Source: Plumapathes pennacea
Taxonomy: Eukaryota; Cnidaria; Anthozoa; Antipatharia; Myriopathidae
Direction: 5' to 3'
DNA length: 64,000 bases
Assembly: GCA_964036295.1 (NCBI GenBank)
Contig: OZ038466.1
Location: forward strand, 24,755,997 to 24,819,996
Below the pieces are notes generated by a model. It searched no databases. It was not told the origin of the DNA and saw only the letters and a program-made list of their open reading frames with translations. This document shows, piece by piece, positions 46,367 through 56,742 of the stretch; the first letter of the stretch is position 1, and each line of letters opens with the position of its first letter. The translations under genes and the position numbers were made by a program.

Positions 46367-47248
46367 TTATCCTGCTCGATTATGAGGATGGGCGTCAGAA
46401 GTTTCTCTGCTGGAGCATAACATGCTTCTAAAGCTACTCTTGATATCGCTCTTAAAGAAAGCATAGGCAATCGGATTAATAGCGGAATCGACCAAGAATA
46501 GTAGGTCGGTGATAAACCTGTGAGTATCTTTGGGAGGTATCTCTTTTATATAATAGAGAACATTATAAATGACTTCATTCACTGAACAGATCAGAAATGC
46601 TGCGACTGCCACGCTAATCACCTTGATCGACGAATTCCTTTGTTTTTGCCTGAAGAAGTTCCTCCCCGTTTCAGTTCTTTGATTAAAATTCAGTTGCGCC
46701 ATTTGTATCGCTGTTTGACGAGATTTCTTTCTAATGATGTGAAAAATGTGTCCAGTGGCAACGATTAAAATGACAGCAGGAAGAATATCGAAGACGACGA
46801 AGTCAAGAATGATAAATGTTCGTCGTGAATCTTTCTCCGTTGAAACCTGAAGGTAAAATATGAAGTGCGGTACAATTGAAGTCATCCAAACAGTGACTAT
46901 GAGGAAGATAGCTCGCCATGTTGTCATCAAAGTGATGTACCTCAAAGGACTTGTAATGAAAATGTAGCGGTCGAGCGTCAGTAGACAGAGGTTGGTGGCT
47001 GAGGTGGCGGACAGAAATGAAACAATGCTGTACCGTAGAAATTCGTCTTTCAAAAACTCAAACAGGTATTCAGTCAGGAGAGTACCTAAACTGATCAAAA
47101 TATCCGCATTGGCAAGCGATAAAATAATCCAGTTGGCGGGGTTATGTAGTCGTCGTCTTGTAGCGATCAAATAAATGACCAGTCCGTTCCCTGCGACTGT
47201 CAGGATGGAGAAAAAGGCAGCAAGAATCAAGTACCACAGTGGCAACAT
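46367..47248 (-). CDS. Rhodopsin-type GPCR, array member 3
   Basis: Intronless receptor of 293 residues, start MLPLWYLILAA. Hallmarks are GNGLVIYLI (TM1), SLANADILI (TM2, with N in place of the usual V), LDRYIFIT (TM3), W in TM4, TM6 FLICSVNEVIYN (no CWxP, acidic residue kept), and DSAINPIAYAFFK (TM7, with D replacing the usual N of NSxxNP). The TM4-TM5 loop is short and has no cysteines. The tail carries CSS. Its upstream region contains a partial copy of the arm of a nearby foldback element (47337-47354). Confidence 0.9.
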   Translation of the reverse strand: MLPLWYLILAAFFSILTVAGNGLVIYLIATRRRLHNPANWIILSLANADILISLGTLLTEYLFEFLKDEFLRYSIVSFLSATSATNLCLLTLDRYIFITSPLRYITLMTTWRAIFLIVTVWMTSIVPHFIFYLQVSTEKDSRRTFIILDFVVFDILPAVILIVATGHIFHIIRKKSRQTAIQMAQLNFNQRTETGRNFFRQKQRNSSIKVISVAVAAFLICSVNEVIYNVLYYIKEIPPKDTHRFITDLLFLVDSAINPIAYAFFKSDIKSSFRSMLCSSRETSDAHPHNRAG

Positions 47249-47452
47249 GCTGTATCCTTGAGTGGACTCCGAGCGATTCGAAGTTTGTTTTTACCACAAC
47301 ACACTAGTTTCTCGCTCTCTGATTGGTCGATTAACCGTGGTAAATAAGAGTCCAGACAACGATGTGACGCCAGCTGACGCCAGCGTGTCACGTTTTGCAA
47401 CGAAATACAGCGAAATTTTTCTTGTATATTTCTAAATAGTGTGGTAAAAAAC

Positions 47453-47633
47453 AAATTTCCACTGGTTTGCCGTGGTGTGGACTCTTATTTACCACGATTT
47501 ACGCCATCACAAGGTCAAAATTTGTTGTGGACTCACTCGGCGAAGCGCCTCGTGAGTCCACAACATTTTGACCATGTGATGACGTAAATCGTGGTAAATA
47601 AGAGTCCACACCACGGCAAACCAGTGGAGATTT
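47453..47633. repeat. 181-bp near-perfect palindrome (foldback/MITE-type element)
   Basis: Arms of about 80 bp: the left begins AAATTTCCACTGGTTTGCCG and the right ends with its reverse complement. Both contain the unit CGTGGTAAATAAGAGTCCA or its complement. The centre at about 47535-47550 (TCGGCGAAGCGCC) is a short spacer. A partial arm copy lies at 47337-47354. No coding capacity. Confidence 0.85.
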
Positions 47634-47639
47634 ATTAAT

Positions 47640-48636
47640 TGTAACTCGGTGGAATATAATTTTTTTGATGCAAACATTTGTCCAGATCGGGTCACAGATG
47701 TAGATCTTTTGGGGATATTTTCGATGTCTCAGTTTCCGCTGTCAAGGTATTGTAAGGTCGTTTTTTGAGCTGAAATGACAATGAGTTTCTGCGCATGTCA
47801 TTGGCGCCAACCGGAGCAGCGTTTACTTGGTTTCGTTTGCTGTGCACACAACTTCGTGTGTAGTTTTACAAAGTAACTTTCGGTACAAGATTAACTGATT
47901 CAATCATCTGTAAATAATTGCATTTTCGGACTTCGCATCCGCTTCGTTTTAATATCCTGTGCTACTTTAGCCGCCCTCTCGTTAAGGTGCTTATCAATCG
48001 AATAAACTTGTTTTTCCATTTTTGGTTCAATTAAAGCGTTGGATTTTTCTTGTGTCAAAGCAAATAAAGCACCGTCTTTGCTCCTTTGCTATGAAATCGC
48101 CACGGCAGTAATCGAAAATTTTGGTTGTTTCTACAGACTCTTCAGTTGTAGGGAACGTATTGTAAACGCGACCCCGATCGACTTTTTAGGCAAAACTGAA
48201 CATTTCGAGAGTGAATTGATTAAAATACTATACGCGAGTTCTAAAGCAACAACTTAGTGAAGGGGAAATTAGTCGTGACTTCAATTCATGCAGGTGGCTT
48301 GCAACCTAACGGTTAGGTTTACACAGCAAGAGGTAATCTAGATTGGTTTTGGTGGATAGACACCGCTCGCCGTTGAACATTGAAAGGCACAATGAAACAC
48401 TTAAACAGCCGTGTTTTTGTTAAGCCCTTTTCACTATCAATGTGTTTCACATGCAGATAAGTTAACTTCAATCAAGGAGGACACGAATATTCTCATTAAG
48501 AGCTTTTGTTTGAGTGGTCAGACTTTTGACGTTCAGAAGTTGCAACTGCACACCGCTGTTTGCGTGTCCTCATTGAGAGCTTTCATTTTAGTGGTTGAAG
48601 TTGCCAAGGCTGCGTCAGACCATCTGGTACATGATG

Positions 48637-48671
<35 letters not shown>

Positions 48672-49322
48672 AAAGAAATGCAGATTCAGGCCCTAACTCG
48701 TTCGTAACCCAAATCGAGAGATCACCGACCATCTGCGTTGCATACTAAACTTTATGTATGGTTATACGTAATGGACTGGAAGATTCTTTGACGAATTAGC
48801 TATGCCACGCACAAGCTGTTTTCAATATTATCTTACTACAGACGCCCCTCCCCACTGACGGAAATACAAAACGTGTACGTGATACGTAGACCTTATTTTA
48901 AGAACAGTTCATTGCAACAAGAATCCTATTTTGTAAACTATTGTCACGGTTTAGTTTCACTGAACTAATAAAAATTATCGTGAAAAAAAAAATAATAACA
49001 AAGAAAAGAAAGACAGTATTTGCTTATGTATTGTGGAATAAAGTCTACACTGTACATGATACAGAAAGTGATTTATCTTTACCTTGTGTGGGTCCAAGTC
49101 GCACTCTTTTAGATGATAATATCTGCTTTTCGCCAGTTGCATATTCGTATTTGAGACACTAATTTTACCAATACCGTTCCAACTTGGCAAGTTATATGTT
49201 CAGATCACATCTAGTCCAGCCACGCTTGTGTAATCGGCCCATAGTATTTACCATAAAAATTCGCGTGTTTCAGTTAATAGATGTTTTGCAACGCGATGAT
49301 AATATGTAAACCGTCCTGCATA
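47640..49322. other. Spacer in the GPCR array
   Basis: No gene recognised. A poly(A) run of about 29 bases starts at 48641. Confidence 0.5.
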
Positions 49323-50240
49323 TCAACTTGAAACTGCGGTGTGAGGCGATAGTTTTATCCCTTGAAAAGGAGTCCCTCCATTGCAGTGAAATATGCTCTT
49401 TAAAGTTTTCTTGATGTCCCTTTTGAAGAGCGCGTACGAAACAGGATTTAAGGCTGAGTTTGCTATGTAAAGTAGGTTTAAAACGTACCGATAAACACTC
49501 TTGCTATTTTTGCCGTCTCTCAGTTGATAGAGAACCGTGTAACAAACGTCATTTAGGTAGCATGTGATAAATACTGTGACTGCAACCCCGATGATCTTGA
49601 TTGAGGAATTTCGTTGGTTTTGTGCGGAAACGCCTCTGTTTTCTCCAACTCTTTGATTAAAACGCAGCTGCACCACTTGCAATGCCAGTCGACGCGAACT
49701 TTGTCGTGCGATGTAAAAAATACGTCCAGCAGCAAACGATAATAAGACAATCGGAAGTATTTCAAAGACAGCGAAGTCAAAAATCATGAAGTTTCGCTCA
49801 GCGTCGGGTACCTTTGCGAATGCCAGTATGTCGTTTATCAGGAAGAAAGTAAAGTGTGGCAAAAATGAAACCATCCAAGCTGTGAATATTAGCAAGGCAG
49901 TTCTTTTCATTGTCATCAGAGTAACGTACCTCAGAGGTTTAGTGATGAAAATATAACGGTCGAGTGTGAGAAGGCAAAGGTTCGAAGCTGATGCGGCGAA
50001 GAGAAACGAAGGAAGAGCAAAATGGAGCCGATGTGGAATCGAGAACTTTTCAGACAAATACCATGTTAGTATGCAGCCTGATCCAATCAAAAGATCCGCA
50101 ATGGCAAGTGAAACGATCACCCAGTTTGTGGGATTGTGGAGTCGAAGTCTCGTGACGATTAAGTAGATTACAAGTCCGTTTCCAACGACTGTTATAATGG
50201 ACAGGAAAGTGCCAAGAATGTAGTACCACAACGATAGCAT
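49323..50240 (-). CDS. Rhodopsin-type GPCR, array member 4
   Basis: Intronless receptor of 305 residues, start MLSLWYYILGT. Hallmarks are GNGLVIYLI (TM1), SLAIADLLIG (TM2), LDRYIFITKPLRYV (TM3 and second intracellular loop), TM6 FITCYLNDVCYT (Asp instead of Glu at the conserved acidic position), and NSALNPVSYALFK (TM7). The TM4-TM5 loop is longest here (NDILAFAKVPDAERNF) and has no cysteine pair. The longer C-tail (GIKLSPHTAVSS) ends Ser-rich, a possible phosphorylation region. Confidence 0.9.
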   Translation of the reverse strand: MLSLWYYILGTFLSIITVVGNGLVIYLIVTRLRLHNPTNWVIVSLAIADLLIGSGCILTWYLSEKFSIPHRLHFALPSFLFAASASNLCLLTLDRYIFITKPLRYVTLMTMKRTALLIFTAWMVSFLPHFTFFLINDILAFAKVPDAERNFMIFDFAVFEILPIVLLSFAAGRIFYIARQSSRRLALQVVQLRFNQRVGENRGVSAQNQRNSSIKIIGVAVTVFITCYLNDVCYTVLYQLRDGKNSKSVYRYVLNLLYIANSALNPVSYALFKRDIKKTLKSIFHCNGGTPFQGIKLSPHTAVSS

Positions 50241-52829
50241 TACTGTTTATCACTGCCTGCTTCCTTTTCCTTCTTGTTTTTCCTCAAATAAACGTGTTCT
50301 TATTTTTATCTCGCTGGGTTGAAGTTGCTCTGTTGACAATATATTTAATTTCACTTGACGCAAGGAAATTGTGAGAAAGTGCGCTATTGCGCATGCCTTA
50401 CCAATCAGCACTTTACTCGAGCCGCTGTTTTTATGAACTTTTCTCTCCCCTATATCCACATTCAGTTTCATGACCCAGAAATTTTTGGAGGTTAACTCTT
50501 TTAGTCCCCCAACAAATTTTGCCGGCCTTACGCCCAATTCCCCCATCCTGCCCTAAACAGAATGTATGGATAGTGTTAAGAGAGTTGCTAATCTGCGTTA
50601 ACAGCTTGAACTAATGCAAGAGATAACCTGCCATTTTCTCAGTATTGATAAGAAGGAAATATAGTGCTGTGTATTGAAAATGAGTCACCATCTGCTAAAC
50701 TAATTAAAAAGGATCGATGGAGTGTCTTATGGTAATTCCTAGAATATTGTCACTCGCGAAGTCAGCCTTCTCGATTACCTTTTAAAACGACCTATTTTAA
50801 AAGCTGACGACAGCTTCCCTCTTGATTCGGATGCAAAATAACATACATAAGTGTAACAAAAATATTTGCAAATGTCGACGTCCTAATCCGAGGTATTTTC
50901 TTAGCGCTTATGGTGTTTAACAGGTTGTTTTCGAATTGAATTATGACTCTGTTTCAAAGCGAGGCCAGTGCGAAGCCTTTCACATACACACGCGAGTAAA
51001 ACTATTTAAAACGAACGATCGAGGCCGCGTTTTGAAACAGAGCCAAAAAGCATTTTGTAAATGGCCTATTGTCCTGCGACTTTAGCTTCACTGTTTGATT
51101 CACATGTGTTCCTCGGGAAAATTTTCTGAAATATTTGCCGTTTCTTGTCTATTTCATTTCCCATTTCTTTTTTGGAAAGGTAAGGTTTAACTTGGGTTCA
51201 CATTGTTTTGATATTGCTTAGCGAGAGAACAATCAGCCTAGTTTGTGGTTTACACCTGTCAAATGCATGTGATCTGTTTTATTCAACATATCCGGCATGG
51301 TGCGCGCACTGTTTTCCTCGCTTTAAAAGAGATGCTTTTTTGTCATTGGTCAATTTGATATTTTTTTGTTGTTGTATCAGCCAGTAAGGTCTCGATTCAG
51401 AACATTGCATAACGTGAAAGTTTGACTGATCTATAAACCTGGGTAGCCTCTCAAACAAAGTTTACTTGAAACATGACATTTTATTCGCCAAGAGCTTGAG
51501 TAAATGGTTGATCCATGTAAGAGTTCAATTGTCATTTTTTTTCCTGTATTGACAGAAAGAAAATTTAGTGCTGTGTATATTTAAAAGGAGTCCTGATCTG
51601 CTGAATTAATTAAAGAGATGGAGTGCTTTAATTCTTATGGTAATTCTCAAAATACTTTGAAATGTCATCCTTCTCGATTAACTTTTGAATCGATCTATTA
51701 AAGTTGACGACAGTTTCCCTCTATTAATTCGGACGCAAAACTAAGCAATTTTTATTTAATTCTCAGCTGTTAATTCTTAGAAATATTGTCACTCACGAAG
51801 TGTCACCTTTCTCGGTTATGACAGTTTTATCTTTTATCATGACATGTATATTTCATACCTTTCCTGTTTAATATAAATTTTCTATTTGCAGTATATACAA
51901 CATGATTTATTAAAACGATTTCTTGCACGTTTTGTGTATTGCTTCGACGCAGTATTGTTAATTTTACGACTAGAATCGAATGGCGACCTGGTTCACACAA
52001 CACTTTTAGTTTGCTGATATAAATCGTGTAAAGCCTGCTAACGGAAAGGCTTATGTCGCTAATAATCAAGTGTAAAATACACAGTATTTATAGAGAATGT
52101 TATGTTTCATTACTTTGTTCATTACTTACATTTTACTAGATATTTTTTATTTTTATTTTTTATTTTACCATGGCACATGACCGAAGTGGTACGTTCTCGA
52201 GAACAAGAAGTTCCGTCATGAAAACATGCTGGTTAGCTCGATGACACGTTCAGTTGCCAGTCAAGATCTGGATAATACATTCAGTATTGAACTCTTTTTG
52301 CTCTTGAACATGCTTTTGTGGTCCATTTTGTAAGAGCGTGTTTATTTGCTGGCAGCAGAGTGTAGCCCATCAAAGATCTGGAGCTTTTGGCTCAGAGTCA
52401 GGCCAAATTTTAAAGTGAAGTGTGAGAAGACGCCTAAGTGCACTTGCAGCTGTTATAAAAGGCAAATTGGCTTTCCACATTTTTACCGGAGCTTCTTGCT
52501 CAAAAAAGGCCGAAGAAATAGCCCTGAAGACGTAATATATTTTAGGGAAGCTACTTTATAAACATAACGTTGATTGTTAAACTTAGCAGTTTAAAATGAC
52601 CAAATACATTGTTGAATAAGGATTGATCGAACACTGAAGCTTCTCAAATTTTTACTTTAATGGTTCTGAGGTGTACGTCATACTAGAAAGTACCTGATCA
52701 AGAATTAAAAAGTCATTACATGCTCTATGTAGATCATTCTTATTGGCTGTTGGTGTTACCTCAAAAATTTAGTCGGGTGTTCCTCGCCTGTAGGAAAATA
52801 GTTTCTCGCGCATTTCTTGATATTGCTCT
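50241..52829. other. 2.6-kb spacer with an old segmental duplication and a MITE
   Basis: 50633-50845 and 51534-51745 are diverged copies of the same sequence (both include TTAGTGCTGTGTAT-like and TTCTCGATTA motifs in the same order). A short inverted-repeat element is at 50946-51044. No gene recognised. Confidence 0.55.
50946..51044. mobile_element. Short inverted-repeat element, copy 1
   Basis: ACTCTGTTTCAAAGCGAGGC at the left end pairs with GGCCGCGTTTTGAAACAGAG at the right end. A second copy with the same architecture is at 54891-54997. Confidence 0.6.
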
Positions 52830-53720
52830 TCAAGATAATTCGGAGTGTTGATCGGCGGTTCCTCTGCTGCAGCAACACAGTTTTCTCAAGCTTCTCTTGA
52901 TGTCTCTCTTAAAGAGAGCGTATACAATGGGATTGGTGGCTGAATTTACAACGAAAAGCAGATTTAAGGTGTACGAATGATACCACCGGTTACTCGTTTT
53001 CCCGATGTACTGGAAGACGACTGTATAAACCAGTTCATACAAGGAACAGACGACGAAGACTGTAGTCGCAATTCCGACGATCGTCATTGTTGATTTTCTT
53101 TCGTTTTGAGCGGAAATTTCTCTGTTGTCTTTAGTTATTTGATTAAAACGCAACTGTGCCATTTGTATTGCAACTTGACGCGATCTTTGTCGAAAGATGT
53201 AGAGAATATGTCCAGAAGCAAATATTAATATGACCATGGGAAGTAGTTCAAAGACGACGGAGTCCAAAATCGCGAAGTTTTCTGTGCAGTTAGGTTTTGA
53301 AGGCAGAATACTGCAGATCAGGTAAAAGAGAAAGTGCCACAAAAATGAAACCACCCAAACGCAGAGTATCAGGAAGACGGCTCGCCGCGTGGTCAAGAAA
53401 GTGATGTACCTGGAAGGTTTGGTGATGAAAATGTAGCGATCGAGTGTCATAAGACAGAGGTTGGTAGCCGAAGCGGTGAAAAGAAACGACAGAACACTGA
53501 ACCGTAGATTTTCACCGAGCGACAATACCTCATGCAGGTATAGTGTCAAGATTGTCCCCGCACCCACAAAAAAGTCTGCAAAAGCGAGCGATAAGATGAA
53601 CCAGTTTGTTGGATTGTGAAGTCGTCGTTGTGTGGCGATTAGGAAGATAACAATTCCGTTCCCAGCAAGAGTTATTACAGAAATGAAAGCGCCAAGTATT
53701 AAGTACCACAAAGGAAGCAT
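52830..53720 (-). CDS. Rhodopsin-type GPCR, array member 5
   Basis: Intronless receptor of 296 residues. I chose MLPLWYLILGA (53720) over an upstream ATG at 53846 because the 42 extra residues look like translated 5' UTR and no other member has them. Hallmarks are GNGIVIFLI (TM1), SLAFADFFVGAG (TM2), LDRYIFITKP (TM3), TM6 FVVCSLYELVYT (no CWxP, Glu conserved), and NSATNPIVYALFK (TM7). The TM4-TM5 loop has a cysteine pair (LICSILPSKPNCTENF). The tail has a CCCS cluster, a likely palmitoylation site. Closest relative in the window is member 6, on the opposite strand. Confidence 0.9.
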   Translation of the reverse strand: MLPLWYLILGAFISVITLAGNGIVIFLIATQRRLHNPTNWFILSLAFADFFVGAGTILTLYLHEVLSLGENLRFSVLSFLFTASATNLCLMTLDRYIFITKPSRYITFLTTRRAVFLILCVWVVSFLWHFLFYLICSILPSKPNCTENFAILDSVVFELLPMVILIFASGHILYIFRQRSRQVAIQMAQLRFNQITKDNREISAQNERKSTMTIVGIATTVFVVCSLYELVYTVVFQYIGKTSNRWYHSYTLNLLFVVNSATNPIVYALFKRDIKRSLRKLCCCSRGTADQHSELS

Positions 53721-54066
53721 GTTGAAACCGTTTGAGTTCCTGTAGGATGAAGCGAACTTTGTAACTTGGTGAAGCTGTTCCGCTCTCTTGTATGACGTTG
53801 TAGTTTGAAGCTGTTGTTGACCAAGGGTTCGTCCAAGCAATACCACTAGGCCGTTTTCTATTTAGATAGGCAAAAATGATTGGCAGAACATGTCAATCAC
53901 TGTAAAAGCTGTGTGCGGATACAAATTATCGCGCAAACAGAGGAAGTGAGTGAGAAATAGCTCCCAATTGAACCTGTAATGTGTCTACGTTATCCGAGGC
54001 GCCACTTAATTGAGAGCATCAAGACAGCACAACGTGATGTAATTGCATGAGGGCGAACGTCAGAGG

Positions 54067-54120
54067 GCAGGTGGGGGGAGGGGTGGAGGGGGGTGGGGTG
54101 GGGGAGGGGGGAGTGGGGAG
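54067..54120 (+). repeat. G-rich tract with quadruplex potential
   Basis: More than six runs of three or more G separated by one or two bases within 54 bp, in an otherwise AT-rich spacer. Confidence 0.8.
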
Positions 54121-54890
54121 ATAGTTACAGCTGAAATTGATTAAATACGTAAGTTTTCTGGAGTGTTTCAACGAGTGTTCTTGCATGGTGTCCATAATTT
54201 AATTGGCGACTATGTTGGTGTACAGTAAGTTACAGTATATATTATTTTGTAGATGTACAGTATTTGATTTTAGATAACCAAGTATAATTTTCCCTGGGTA
54301 TTTGATCCCTGCCCAACTGTGCAAATTAGCCCAAATCCATTGTTTTGTTTTGTTTTGTTTTTTGTTTTTGTTTTTGTTTTTGTTTGTTTGTTTGTTTTTT
54401 TTTGCTCATTTGCAATTTTACTCGACGTCTGAAACAGGCGGCCAAAATCAAAATACTGCACGACTCGTAAAAATATGCAGTGTTGGTAAGATATATTTAC
54501 CGAGGTAAAATGTGTCTCTTGTAAAGACGAATTAGTCTCTCGGCTAAGGTCACTTTACCCGAGTTTCCCTAGTCAGTGTCCGGCATATATCTTCGTTCCT
54601 GTAAAAATTGTTAGAATTATTTAGATTTAATTTATTTTGTCATGTGTCCCGAGTTTACGTGCCCGCGATACTTCAGCCAGCGCCGAGCTCTTCTCCAGGG
54701 CCCTCCCATCGCGGTAGTATTCCTGTCGACCTGACTTCATGTTATCTAAATGGTTTGTATATTGCGACTTTACATTTCGTTGAAAATGATACAGATGATA
54801 CTAATGATACAAATGTTTCCTCAGACTACGCATTTTGTTTATTTTCTGTCACGTGACAGCCTAACGCCTTTTCCGAGACTATGACTCTTA

Positions 54891-54997
54891 CCTCTGTTTC
54901 GAATCGAGGCCTAGTGTAAAACTTTGTTTAGGAAGTTTGTCTCGCATATTTATTTTCTTATAAGAAAAGTTCTCCAGGCCTTGTTTCGAAACGGAGG
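54891..54997. mobile_element. Short inverted-repeat element, copy 2
   Basis: Left end CCTCTGTTTCGAATCGAGGC pairs with right end GGCCTTGTTTCGAAACGGAGG. The same ends occur in the copy at 50946-51044. Confidence 0.6.
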
Positions 54998-55866
54998 CAA
55001 CCCGCATCTCACAAATTGTCTATTCTCAAACCCTGAGTTGCATGACTTTTATCACAAGATGTTACTAAATAGATAGATGACTTTATTTAACCTTAGGCCC
55101 GAAAAAGAAATTACCAATTAATCCCTGAACCGACCTTCAAAACTGACGCTTTTCAGACAAGAACTTCCAGATGCAGAAGCATAGGTTCATGCAGATGTCG
55201 TCGATTTAATCTTTCCGGGAAAAAGTTATTTCCTGTGTAACGTTTATGATCGCGTATTTTTGCAACTTCATTTACGTCCCGAACGTAGGCTTATCACGAC
55301 TCTGGCTTTTAAAATTAGTATGATGATTGAAGCATTATGTGCGACAGGTGAAAAAATATAACGCCTGCCAAACGAGCGGCTTGACTAGTTATTTGGGAAA
55401 TGAATACGTGTCCCGAGTATGTGCTGAAATGCAACAGGGATGTTCATTACCTTTCTGAGTAAGAGTTTTAGTTGTATCGCTTGAATCTTTTGGGGTTCAA
55501 CGTTATTTTATGTGAATATAATCCCGGTTCGGAAAGGTCGTCGTAATAATGAAAAAATAAAAAATAAATTAAAATAAATGTAAAATAAACATAAAATAAA
55601 CGTAAAATAAACATCTCATCCAGTATGAGAAAAAATAGATTCAAATTATAGACAAGATGATTGGCCTGTTTTAAAACTGTGGGTTGTGTCAGTATGGACT
55701 AGCTTTCTGGCTTCCTGCTAAATGCAATCACCAATAAAATATATTTGGTTTTGAATTGGCAAAGGCCCAACCACCTGCTGTCACAGTCCCACAGGACAAT
55801 TAGCCAGTCATGCAAGTCAAACGAAAGAGCGGCGGTTGATCCTAAAGGCACTTGGACAAATTCAAC

Positions 55867-56742
55867 ATGCTGCCGTTGTGGTACTTGATTACTGGCGTTT
55901 TCCTTTCTATTATAACGGTCACTGGGAATGGAATTGTTATCTACCTGATTGTCACACGACGACGACTTCACAATCCTGCCAACTGGATTATTTTGTCGCT
56001 CGCGGTCGCAGATTTCTCCGTCGGTGCTGGCTCGGTCTTGACACAATACCTGTATGAGGTATTCCTGTTTGAATACAATCTACGGCACAGCGTTCTATCG
56101 TTCCTTTATACCGCATCGACTATCAACCTTTCCCTTATGACGCTTGATCGCTACATTTTCATCACAAAACCCTTCAGCTACATTACCCTCATGACCACTA
56201 GGCGAGCCATCTTCCTGATATCCTTTGCTTGGAGCACTTCGTTTTTGTCGCACTTTCTCTTCTACCTTATCTGCAGTATTCTGCCCTCGTCACCTCCAAA
56301 CTGCACAGAAAACTTCGTGATTTTTGACAATATTGTCTTTGAAACGCTTCCCATGGTCATACTGTCCTTTGCTACTGGGCATTTCCTCTACATCATTCGA
56401 CAAAGATCGCGTCAAATGGCAATACAACTGGCTCAGCTGCGTTTTAATAAAACAACCGAAGACAACAGTGGAGTTTCAACTAAAAAAGAACGATATTCAG
56501 CGGTGAAGATTGTCGGAATTGCGGTTGCAGTCTTCGTCGTCTGTTCCTTGTATGAACTGGTTTATACCGTCGTCTTCCAGTTCACTGGGGAAACGAGCAA
56601 CCGGCGGTATTTTTCCTACACCTCAAATCTGCTTTACGTTGTAAATTCAGCCATCAATCCCGTTGTGTACGCTCTCTTTAAGGGAGACATCAAGAGAAGC
56701 TCGAGAAAACTGTTTTGCTGCAGCAGAGGAACTGAAAACTAA
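55867..56742 (+). CDS. Rhodopsin-type GPCR, array member 6, the only plus-strand member
   Basis: Intronless receptor of 291 residues. The start MLPLWYLITGV (55867) matches the other members; an ATG five codons upstream (55852) is also in frame. Hallmarks are GNGIVIYLIVTRRRLHNPANW (TM1 and first loop), SLAVADFSVGAG (TM2), LDRYIFITKP (TM3), TM6 FVVCSLYELVYT, and NSAINPVVYALFK (TM7). The cysteine pair in the TM4-TM5 loop (ICSILPSSPPNCTENF) and the CCSRGT tail match member 5 almost residue for residue, so the two are inverted paralogs. Confidence 0.92.
   Translation: MLPLWYLITGVFLSIITVTGNGIVIYLIVTRRRLHNPANWIILSLAVADFSVGAGSVLTQYLYEVFLFEYNLRHSVLSFLYTASTINLSLMTLDRYIFITKPFSYITLMTTRRAIFLISFAWSTSFLSHFLFYLICSILPSSPPNCTENFVIFDNIVFETLPMVILSFATGHFLYIIRQRSRQMAIQLAQLRFNKTTEDNSGVSTKKERYSAVKIVGIAVAVFVVCSLYELVYTVVFQFTGETSNRRYFSYTSNLLYVVNSAINPVVYALFKGDIKRSSRKLFCCSRGTEN

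Larger units (their letters stand above)
53721..55866. other. Spacer between divergently transcribed GPCR members 5 and 6
   Basis: The starts of members 5 (minus) and 6 (plus) face away from each other across 2.1 kb. The spacer holds a G-rich tract (54067-54120), a (GTTTTT)n-like run at 54342-54403, a MITE copy (54891-54997) and an AT-rich (AAATAAA)n zone at 55555-55612. No gene recognised. Confidence 0.5.

Noticed and set aside
53721-53846. N-terminal extension of GPCR member 5
   Set aside because: Same reasoning: polar, repetitive and unshared, so more likely 5' UTR.
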